Assembly (NCBI GenBank): GCA_002722525.1
Contig: PBMJ01000009.1
Coordinates: 1-19,358 of the forward strand
Reading direction: 5' to 3'
From: Acidimicrobiaceae bacterium
GTDB taxonomy: Bacteria > Actinomycetota > Acidimicrobiia > Acidimicrobiales > UBA8592
DNA length: 19,358 bases
The notes beneath the pieces are model-generated. The model was not told the origin of the DNA. It searched no databases and worked only from the letters and a program-made list of their open reading frames with translations. This document shows, one piece after another, positions 14,801-19,358 of this stretch. The stretch's first letter is position 1, and the number at the start of each line of letters is the position of its first letter. The translations under genes and the position numbers were made by a program.

Positions 14801-15049
14801 GACAACATACCATGGTTCCCAGGTATTCTCTGCAGGACTTTCTCCAGATACATCGATACCGTAACTATGAAGTTCTGAGTTATTTTCATGAATTGTTAGG
14901 TTGTACCGTTTATCGGTTTTGACATTTTTCGGTTGGATTATGTCCCTAATATGACCAACTGAAGCTTCAACTGAGTAATCAGACCCAAGGTAGCGTTTTA
15001 TTGTTTTCGCTTTCGCCGGTGATTCAACTATGACAAGTGCTTTAGGCAC
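11849..15049 (-). CDS. topA: DNA topoisomerase I (type IA) with an inserted UvrD-2B-like domain
   Basis: Relaxes negative supercoils by cutting one strand through a 5'-phosphotyrosine link. 1066 aa. The TOPRIM domain starts ALVIVESPAKAKTIKRYL (Glu9) and has TDEDREGEAIAWH (D109, D111, E113). The catalytic Tyr335 is in GYITYHRTDST, where His replaces the usual Met after Tyr. AQLAHEAIRPAG (378-389) and VGIGRPSTFSATIGKI (522-537) follow. The C-terminal repeats lie at about 625-687, 694-720 plus 891-921, 945-992 and 1013-1060; the second is split by about 170 residues resembling the 2B subdomain of UvrD/PcrA helicases. There are no zinc fingers and no Lys-rich tail (it ends ERRAQQ). The start is GTG, with GGATGG 3 nt upstream. 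Confidence 0.96.
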   Translation of the reverse strand: MPKALVIVESPAKAKTIKRYLGSDYSVEASVGHIRDIIQPKNVKTDKRYNLTIHENNSELHSYGIDVSGESPAENTWEPWYVVSENSKKTITKLRKALKNVEFLYLATDEDREGEAIAWHLVEVLKPKIPFYRMVFHEITEKAIIGALEQTRDIDMDLVAAQEARRIMDRMSGFGWSGVMRQVIGGGASGGPVQSPTTRRLVERERERIRFVSADYCSLSASVISREDVIFNTKLIEINNQKVVSGKNDFDENGELKKSNEVVVLDEVRSNLLREALKLKTLAVSSIERSPYQRKPKPPFTTSTFQQEVINKLGGSASAAMGIAQSLYQNGYITYHRTDSTALSDQAIEAARASIETECGIEYLPREVRTYENKTSSAQLAHEAIRPAGETFRHPDELKGDLNKDQLRVYEIIWKRTLASQMTDEKGETARMMLSGAVSFDDNSESQTLTFSASGRVITHSGFRYIYEETPESDEEIEGEEILPDLPEGEIVTIDQIEVKNHSTKPPARFTESSIVKWMEEVGIGRPSTFSATIGKIRAREYTYKEGRSLVPTVKGIVGTNFLELEFNEEVQYHNRANLEQSLDKIANGDKNRVETLDKWWFEPAIGFKHKLVDVQDKIQLGELPKLRHEIAHHVGIDAESNQNIYARFANQKPYVQYDIDGETASIPESLPPDQLTVLKAKEYLNAAAEPDQIICVDPDTGLDVVLRQGSYGWYVSLGHFPKWPRSSSPEGELIRLPHHLKPLKVAAAYLRSAADPTDDKAILYLLNSPKRGIGKRSIEHFREIAEHNQCSLFEAFRTGSVLKSGSSQESALEKLVHLIIQYQKKQESEKPSSLIRELLHDSGYWEELLTLKEPESKIKNIELFISALSKFDNCQVAVDVLFERERLKNTPRPKTASLLEGMDPETLTKEEALQLLSLPKVLESDEDSQITPAGPVSESEISEEEIPEITVHNGPYGPYLRFGDDTRSLGDDDDPFTITYSRAVEILSEPKKFRRRQSKEIPLKNDDGSPCTDPVSEKPIVLKEGRFGPYVTDGETNASLQLGDSVEQMNGERAKELLAERRAQQ
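12380..12889 (-). other. UvrD/PcrA helicase 2B-like domain inserted in topA (residues about 721-890)
   Basis: Inside the topA reading frame, residues 742-871 follow the 2B subdomain of superfamily-1 helicases step by step. LKVAAAYLRSAADPTDDKAI matches the helicase segment that reads 'ikDalAYLRLIaNrnDd'; LLNSPKRGIGKRSIEHF (766-782) holds the N-x-P-x-RGIG motif that grips duplex DNA in UvrD; LFEAF and a long helix follow; ELLHDSGYWEELL (838-850) matches 'vikDSGl...y'; and KIKNIELFISALSKF (858-872) matches 'RieNLeELv.a..F'. No helicase ATPase motif is present. Just before it is a topA repeat half (VLRQGSYGWYVSLGH), and just after it the second half of the same repeat (RPKTASLLEGMDPETLTKEE), so the domain is spliced in frame into one repeat. 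Confidence 0.8.
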
Positions 15050-15064
15050 AATCCATCCATTTCT

Positions 15065-15070
15065 ATTCTA
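15065..15070 (-). promoter_or_regulatory. Candidate -10 element for topA
   Basis: TAGAAT is a 5 of 6 match to TATAAT and lies 15 nt upstream of the topA GTG, giving a predicted leader of only about 10 nt. The hexamer 17 bp upstream, AACACA, is a poor -35. The 202-bp gap between nhaA and topA shows no good hairpin-plus-U terminator for nhaA. Confidence 0.35.
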
Positions 15071-15126
15071 AGAAGCATCAAAAAAACTGTGTTTGCTTTC
15101 GGGGCGTGAGAGTAACCTAAAATTTC

Positions 15127-15139
15127 GCGTTTGCAACGC
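15127..15139. promoter_or_regulatory. 13-bp inverted repeat in the topA upstream region
   Basis: GCGTT-TGC-AACGC is a perfect 5+3+5 inverted repeat about 78 nt upstream of the topA start. It overlaps a TTGCAA hexamer that, with TACTCT 16 bp downstream, could form a second weak promoter. It may be an operator, but a chance match cannot be excluded. Confidence 0.2.
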
Positions 15140-15251
15140 ATTCTTCAAAAAAAAGATTTTTTGTTTACAATTATGTTGGTTACAGTTTTGCTATGGGCCG
15201 TTGACTTTTGTAACTTTTCAGCCCCGTAGGAAAACCTTACCGGTAGCTTTC

Positions 15252-16616
15252 TTACTCAACATTTCTGCTTTTTTTTGTTCCGTAATTTAGGAACGTAATA
15301 CCTATTATTCCTGCAGCTAATGATGCGAATAAGATTCCTATCTTTGATTCATCTGCGAATAGTAAATTATCTTTGTAAGCAAGATTGGTAATAAAGAGTG
15401 CCACCGTAAAGCCAATACCGGCAGCAGCAGATAAGCCTAGAAGGGACATGTTATTAAGTTCTTTCGGGCGGGTAGTAAAGGGCATTCTTATCCCTATCCA
15501 AGTCATTAGGAAAATACCTAATGTTTTTCCTATGACGAGACCGAGTGCGACTCCCCATGTAATAGCACTTCCGGCGGCATCTCCTAAGACTCCTGCCCCC
15601 AGGTCAACTCCAGCGTTTGCTAACGCGAAAATAGGGATAATGATAAAACTTGAAATTGGATGAAGCACTGTCCCTATTCGTTCCGCTACCGAAGAAGATG
15701 ACTCGTTGAGTTCCATTGCAGTGATGCGGACATCAACAGGGTAGATATTTTCTCCTTTTTCGCGAAGCCATTCGAGTGCTCTCATGCCTTCTTCTTTAGA
15801 TTGTTGGGGTTTAGCGGGGGTAATAAGGCCGAGAAGAACACCGGCAATCGTAGCGTGGATTCCGGATTCAAATGTTGCCAGCCAGAAGGCGAACCCTAAT
15901 AGAATATAAATCGGGATGTACCAAATTTTTAAGAATTTGAGTATAAGTATTGCTGCAAGGATACTTATGGCCGCTATGGACCAAGAGATTGAGAGGCTTG
16001 AAGTGTAGAAGATAGCTATTACTAGAATCGCGCCGATATCATCAACTATGGCCAGACTTAATAGAAATACCTTTAGAGGTCGTCCGACCCGGTCTCCTAG
16101 AAGTGATACGACGCCAACAGCAAATGCAATATCTGTTGCCATTGGAATCCCCCAGCCAGAGGCGGGGTCGCCTGATGGGTTAAAGGCGAAGAAAATGAGT
16201 GCAGGGAAGACCATTCCTCCTATCGCCGCTATTGCTGGAAGAGCTGCTGCCTTTGGGTCTTTCAGATGTCCTGAGACCAGTTCTCTTTTTATCTCAAGAC
16301 CAACCACAAAGAAGAAAATAACCATCAGTGCGTCGTTCACTAGTTTCGACAGAGTGAGATGATGCCCGGATCCTCCCATATGATAACTGCCTATTATTAA
16401 TTCAAAGTCAGTATTCCAAAGGTCATCGTAGCTTCCTGACCATGGGGAATTTGCCCAGATAAGGGCAAAGGCTGTTGCGATAAGAAGTAAGATTCCTCCA
16501 GCTGCTTCTATATTTAGAAAATTTCGAACTGGCTTACCGACGCGCTGGGCTAACCCACTATCTCCACCAAGCCAGGTCCACTTTGGTAAATCAGGTAAGG
16601 GCGTATTGTCTGCCAT
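15252..16616 (-). CDS. nhaA: Na+/H+ antiporter NhaA
   Basis: Inner-membrane antiporter that expels sodium in exchange for protons, for sodium and pH balance. 454 aa, somewhat longer than E. coli NhaA (388 aa) because of a cytoplasmic N-terminus and a longer central loop (about 265-300). The ion-binding residues are in place: MATDIAFAVG (159-168, Asp162 matching E. coli D133) and LAIVDDIGAI (188-197, Asp192-Asp193 matching D163-D164). NDALMVIFFFVVGLEIKREL (94-113) is also diagnostic. The ATG has GGAG only 2 nt before it, a poor spacing. A sodium antiporter fits a marine host. Confidence 0.95.
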   Translation of the reverse strand: MADNTPLPDLPKWTWLGGDSGLAQRVGKPVRNFLNIEAAGGILLLIATAFALIWANSPWSGSYDDLWNTDFELIIGSYHMGGSGHHLTLSKLVNDALMVIFFFVVGLEIKRELVSGHLKDPKAAALPAIAAIGGMVFPALIFFAFNPSGDPASGWGIPMATDIAFAVGVVSLLGDRVGRPLKVFLLSLAIVDDIGAILVIAIFYTSSLSISWSIAAISILAAILILKFLKIWYIPIYILLGFAFWLATFESGIHATIAGVLLGLITPAKPQQSKEEGMRALEWLREKGENIYPVDVRITAMELNESSSSVAERIGTVLHPISSFIIIPIFALANAGVDLGAGVLGDAAGSAITWGVALGLVIGKTLGIFLMTWIGIRMPFTTRPKELNNMSLLGLSAAAGIGFTVALFITNLAYKDNLLFADESKIGILFASLAAGIIGITFLNYGTKKSRNVE

Positions 16617-16716
16617 TGCTCCATTCGATCTATCAGCTTCAATCTCTTATCTTAGAGGGAGCATCAGCGAAAATACTTCTTCGTATGAAGTCAAAAAAAT
16701 AACAGACTCATATTTA

Positions 16717-17235
16717 CTACTGGAAATATCTTATTTCTCCGTTCGATGCTTCAACGACTGCATGAACAGCATGATGAAGTGCCTCATGATGTATCTGGAA
16801 TTCTTCTATTTCTGGGTCAGGTTCTGAAGCAACCGTTGGAATATCCTCTGGATGGATTGCATCTTTTTCCATCTTGGCAAATGCTACATCCCAATTGGTC
16901 ATGTCAACTTCACGTTCGAGGTACATGCTTGGAGCCTGCAGAAGAGCTCGGTCTATATCATTTACAATTGCTATCACGATATCTGTGGATGTAAGGACTC
17001 CTGGAGTAGCTATAAGATGTAGCGCTTGAAGTTTTCTCATTGCCATTGCGATAATCATATTTGGTGAGCTCAGCTCGATAATTGCCGAATCAATTTCTGC
17101 TAGGTCTATAGTCACTTTCGGTTCGATTTCGAACCAATGTTTAAGAGTATCAAACAGTCTTTTCGCTATGGAATGCAGCGCTAATAACTCATCTGGCTTT
17201 GGGATTATTTCAGGTTTGTTTTCAGCATTTTCCAT
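16717..17235 (-). CDS. Conserved-looking helical protein of unknown function, downstream of an RsbW-like kinase
   Basis: A 172-aa soluble protein that I do not recognise. It is mainly helical with no signal peptide or membrane segment. The middle (about 55-105) alternates hydrophobic helices (MIIAMAMRKLQALHLIA; STDIVIAIVNDIDRALLQ). A charged stretch (120-145) leads to a His-rich helix, HHEALHHAVHAVVEA (149-163), which could bind a metal, though this is speculation. It starts 49 bp after the anti-sigma kinase gene. The ATG has no Shine-Dalgarno, but TACCAT sits exactly 6 nt before it, so it may have its own leaderless transcript. A role in the RsbV/RsbW switch is possible from position only. 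Confidence 0.7.
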   Translation of the reverse strand: MENAENKPEIIPKPDELLALHSIAKRLFDTLKHWFEIEPKVTIDLAEIDSAIIELSSPNMIIAMAMRKLQALHLIATPGVLTSTDIVIAIVNDIDRALLQAPSMYLEREVDMTNWDVAFAKMEKDAIHPEDIPTVASEPDPEIEEFQIHHEALHHAVHAVVEASNGEIRYFQ

Positions 17236-17241
17236 TCTTTG

Positions 17242-17247
17242 ATGGTA
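17242..17247 (-). promoter_or_regulatory. Candidate -10 element for a leaderless transcript of the 172-aa gene
   Basis: TACCAT (TANNNT) is followed by 6 nt and the ATG of the downstream gene, which lacks a Shine-Dalgarno. No -35 box is recognisable. Confidence 0.3.
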
Positions 17248-17284
17248 ATAAATCTTGTAAGAAAGTTCGTCTAGTTTTGATTAT

Positions 17285-17722
17285 TTAATTTTCTGAAGGT
17301 GGGGAAACGAAGACGACTAGGTTAACGGTCGTTCCTTCGTCAGCCGATTCAATTGTTATTTCATCTGCAAGGATTTTCATCAGAGGTATGCCAAATCCTC
17401 CTTCGTACTCGAGTCGCCCCGTGTCTGTGAGCGGTCCAGCTGGGTCCAATTTTTCTGGATTAAACCCTGACCCGCGATCTTGAACCTCTACTTCTATGCG
17501 ATCACCATCTATCCCAAATCGGATAGTGATTCGTTCATTTGAGTCGAGTCTTGCATGTGCTCGAATCGCATTTGTTGTAGCTTCAGAAACTGCAAGTCGA
17601 AGGTCATCGATTCGTTGATCTCCTAATGACTGATCGAGGCTTGCTGCTGAGGCTACAACAGCTCGGACTAGTGAAAGGTATTCAACTTGTGAGGGGATTT
17701 CTAGAGTTATGCCTTTATTCAT
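17285..17722 (-). CDS. Anti-sigma regulatory factor / serine kinase, RsbW-like (GHKL ATPase)
   Basis: A 145-aa GHKL-fold kinase expected to hold a sigma factor inactive and to phosphorylate the STAS protein encoded just upstream. The N box is LAVSEATTNAIRAHA (43-57, Glu47 and Asn51 for Mg-ATP), the G1 box is VQDRGSGFNP (80-89) and the G2 box GGFGIPLMKIL (108-118). The gene overlaps the rsbV-like stop by 8 bp, so the pair is made together. No SigB/SigF-type sigma gene is in the window, so the target is elsewhere. Confidence 0.9.
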   Translation of the reverse strand: MNKGITLEIPSQVEYLSLVRAVVASAASLDQSLGDQRIDDLRLAVSEATTNAIRAHARLDSNERITIRFGIDGDRIEVEVQDRGSGFNPEKLDPAGPLTDTGRLEYEGGFGIPLMKILADEITIESADEGTTVNLVVFVSPPSEN

Positions 17723-18065
17723 TCAACGGTGTCCATGTACTTGGGTCTTGGTTCAGGTCGACGCTAGATAGGACGCTATCTAACCCAGTTAAGGAAAATA
17801 CTTCTTGGAGGCTGCTGGATAGTCCTGAACACCTGAAATCACCGCCGTTGCTTCTCGCTCTTTTTACTCCTCCTACTAGTATTCCGAGTCCAGTCGAATC
17901 TAAAAAGTCGACATTTTGTAAATCAACAACTATGTGTACATTTCCTTCGCTGACGTGCCGAACAATTTCCTGTCGTAGTTGAGGACCTGTCGCCATATCA
18001 ACCTCTCCCACGACATGGATGATCGTCCAGGCCCCTATGGTTGAGTGCGAGAGCGTTAACATCAT
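17715..18065 (-). CDS. Anti-anti-sigma factor with STAS domain, RsbV-like
   Basis: A 116-aa single STAS domain that in its unphosphorylated state should bind the RsbW-like kinase and free the sigma factor. IIHVVGEVDMATGPQLRQEI (15-34) is the family's opening strand-helix, and VDLQNVDFLDSTGLGILVGG (47-66) carries the phosphorylatable Ser57 in DST. The C-terminus is about 10 residues longer than minimal RsbV. Two adjacent ATGs (18065 and 18062) are possible starts; neither has a Shine-Dalgarno, and TAACCT lies 6 nt before the first. Confidence 0.9.
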   Translation of the reverse strand: MMLTLSHSTIGAWTIIHVVGEVDMATGPQLRQEIVRHVSEGNVHIVVDLQNVDFLDSTGLGILVGGVKRARSNGGDFRCSGLSSSLQEVFSLTGLDSVLSSVDLNQDPSTWTPLNE

Positions 18066-18071
18066 ATGTAT

Positions 18072-18077
18072 AGGTTA
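18072..18077 (-). promoter_or_regulatory. Candidate -10 element for a leaderless rsbV-like transcript
   Basis: TAACCT is followed by ATACAT and the ATG, the same TANNNT-N6-ATG spacing seen for the ECF sigma gene. No -35 box is recognisable. Confidence 0.35.
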
Positions 18078-18096
18078 TGGGATTGTGAGCCCAGCT

Positions 18097-18107
18097 GCTG
18101 ACTCAGC
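18097..18107. promoter_or_regulatory. 11-bp inverted repeat upstream of the rsbV-like gene
   Basis: GCTGA-C-TCAGC is a perfect 5+1+5 inverted repeat about 20 bp upstream of the candidate -10 element, near where a -35 box or operator would lie. Short enough to be chance. Confidence 0.2.
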
Positions 18108-18165
18108 GAAAAGAAGACTCATTTCTGCTAGTAACTCGTTTCGTTTTGGATTTTCTTTAATTGAA

Positions 18166-19266
18166 TTATTCCATCAAAGTCCACAGTAGATTGCGGTGGG
18201 GAATTACTTCATCAACATCTTTTGTCCAAACTGCCTGGCCAAAATGTACAGATCTGTCATTGATTCTGCTCATAATTATTGCGTGACGCAACCCAGCATA
18301 AACCATGAACCAGTGAAGGTCTTGCGGCAAGTGACCGGTTTGGTCTCGAAAAGTTTCTCTGACTGTTTCAGGATTCATAAAGTCGGGAAGGCCGGGAAAT
18401 TCATACGTTTCAGCTATATTTTGAAAGAAACTATGAAGGAAGACAAGCCAGCCTAGATCTACTTCAACTGGTGCAAGGCCCCCCATTTCCCAGTCAAGAA
18501 CAGCGGCTGGGACAAAGGAGTCATTATTGAACATAATGTTCCCGATTCTTGAATCTCCCCAACTGAGAACTGTTGCGCTTTCTTCAGGCCAATTTTGTTC
18601 AAGCCATGTGAAAGCGTGTTCGATAACGGGATGTTTTCTCTTATCTCCTGTAACCCACTGGTAGTAATTTCGTTGGGCGGAAAAATGTCTACGGAGATGA
18701 CTGCTGCCTACGTCTTCAAATTCGAGAAAGGCAGTATCGAGATCTTCAAGATCTATTTTGGAAAGTTGACTAATTATTTGAACTGATTGATACTCTAAGA
18801 TCTTCTGATTTTCTAAGGATGCATCTAAAAGCCATCCTCCAAATACATATGGGGGAATGTCAGGTGGAACTCTTCCATTAACCTGTTCCATAATAAAAAA
18901 TGGAACACCAAGCACAGTAGGGTCAGTTTCCAACCAGAGTACATTCGGGACGGGAATTGAAGTTCTTTCTCGAACAATTTTCATTATGCGGACTTGGAGA
19001 TCAAGGTCATATTTTTGGAAGACAGGAATGTCTGCCGGAGTTGGTGCAAGGCGAGCTACTAGCGAAGATTCGTTCCTAAGATTTGTGTTTTTTGATTTAG
19101 CGTTGAAAAGTAGCGTTTCGCTAGACATTCCAGAGCCTGATGGCCTTCGGAGGTCAGTAATTACAGCTTCTGAGTCACTAATCTTTTCCTTTAGCCAGTG
19201 CGCCAATAACTCTTGTATTTCATTAAGGTCTCGTGAAGTGCGTTTTGGTTCTAGTTGATCGGACAT
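18166..19266 (-). CDS. Phosphotransferase family protein (APH / ACAD10-11-like kinase fold)
   Basis: A 366-aa protein-kinase-like small-molecule phosphotransferase; the substrate is unknown. GSGMSSETLLF (44-54) is the nucleotide-binding turn, SSLVARLAP (67-75) carries the neighbouring strand, LSWGDSRIGNIMF (234-246) is the catalytic loop with Asp238 and Asn243, and VLDWEMGGLAPVEVDLGWL (256-274) is the metal-binding DxE motif with Asp258. The catalytic HGD is WGD, a common variant in the acyl-CoA-dehydrogenase-linked branch of the family, which argues against an aminoglycoside-resistance role. The ATG at 19266 is preferred over a TTG at 19287; TATTCT lies 8 nt before the ATG. There is no close link to the genes downstream. 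Confidence 0.85.
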   Translation of the reverse strand: MSDQLEPKRTSRDLNEIQELLAHWLKEKISDSEAVITDLRRPSGSGMSSETLLFNAKSKNTNLRNESSLVARLAPTPADIPVFQKYDLDLQVRIMKIVRERTSIPVPNVLWLETDPTVLGVPFFIMEQVNGRVPPDIPPYVFGGWLLDASLENQKILEYQSVQIISQLSKIDLEDLDTAFLEFEDVGSSHLRRHFSAQRNYYQWVTGDKRKHPVIEHAFTWLEQNWPEESATVLSWGDSRIGNIMFNNDSFVPAAVLDWEMGGLAPVEVDLGWLVFLHSFFQNIAETYEFPGLPDFMNPETVRETFRDQTGHLPQDLHWFMVYAGLRHAIIMSRINDRSVHFGQAVWTKDVDEVIPHRNLLWTLME

Positions 19267-19358
19267 CGGTTTTGAGAATACCAGCAAGTGAGTGGGCGCG
19301 GATATTGATTGGGCTCTACTTTATAGTACGTGGAGCTCATTCGGATTAGAGGGTCGAT

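Noticed and set aside
15141..15165. A-run/T-run (AAAAAAAAGATTTTTT) as a terminator of nhaA
   Set aside because: A pure A/T pairing without a GC stem is not a convincing intrinsic terminator; nearby CCGGTAAGG/CCTACGG pairs only with bulges and has no U-run after it.
16685..16716. TTGACT near 16700 as an nhaA promoter
   Set aside because: The -35 is good but no acceptable -10 lies 16-18 bp downstream.
18075..18122. 15-codon open frame (MSLLFAESAAGLTIP) upstream of the rsbV-like gene
   Set aside because: No ribosome-binding site and it overlaps the candidate -10 region; a leader peptide cannot be supported.
135..19258. Plus-strand open frames of 60-130 codons (for example 613-987, 6315-6599, 16048-16362, 18857-19258)
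   Set aside because: All lie opposite well-supported minus-strand genes, have no recognisable domains and read as antisense shadows.
18166..19266. Aminoglycoside resistance gene
   Set aside because: The WGD catalytic loop and LDWEM motif fit the ACAD10/11-like branch of the family; no resistance-type sequence or mobile context is present.

Overview
The window is a dense, single-strand block: all 18 protein-coding genes and the one tRNA lie on the minus strand, so transcription runs from high to low coordinates. Base composition looks moderate to AT-leaning by eye. The gene order (tilS, hpt, folK, a Rossmann/DUF2520 protein, panC, lysS; a SigR/RsrA-like pair; a DUF2342 metalloprotease beside tilS; topA, MFS, tmk, holB) is an actinobacterial arrangement. 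Together with the moderate GC it suggests a free-living, probably marine, member of the Acidimicrobiia or a related low-GC actinobacterial lineage. This placement is inference from gene content and order. No mobile element, CRISPR array or rRNA is visible.

Reading in the direction of transcription: an APH/ACAD-type phosphotransferase (19266-18166); an anti-anti-sigma/anti-sigma kinase pair (rsbV/rsbW-like, overlapping by 8 bp) followed by an unrecognised 172-aa protein; the Na+/H+ antiporter nhaA; then a replication and topology group of topA, an MFS exporter, tmk and holB, tightly coupled from MFS to holB; tRNA-Thr(CGT); an ECF sigma factor with its ZAS anti-sigma factor; an acidic, serine-rich SH3-domain lipoprotein; and finally a tRNA-modification, purine-salvage and cofactor block (small membrane protein, DUF2342 metalloprotease, tilS, hpt, degenerate phosphatase-like protein, folK, DUF2520 protein, panC, and the 5' part of lysS, which runs off the left edge). 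The usual actinobacterial neighbours ftsH, folE, folP and folB (between hpt and folK) and panD and coaX (between panC and lysS) are absent here.

The most striking observation is inside topA. The 1066-aa topoisomerase I has its second C-terminal repeat split by about 170 residues that read as the 2B subdomain of a UvrD/PcrA superfamily-1 helicase, including the duplex-contacting GIG motif but none of the helicase ATPase motifs. Both halves of the interrupted repeat remain in frame on either side, so this looks like a true domain insertion. A second point of interest is the protein between hpt and folK, which has a dual-specificity-phosphatase-like layout but has His in place of the catalytic Cys and Asp in place of the Arg of the CX5R loop. 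Several genes also lack a Shine-Dalgarno sequence and carry a TANNNT hexamer exactly 6 nt before the start codon, as expected for leaderless transcripts.
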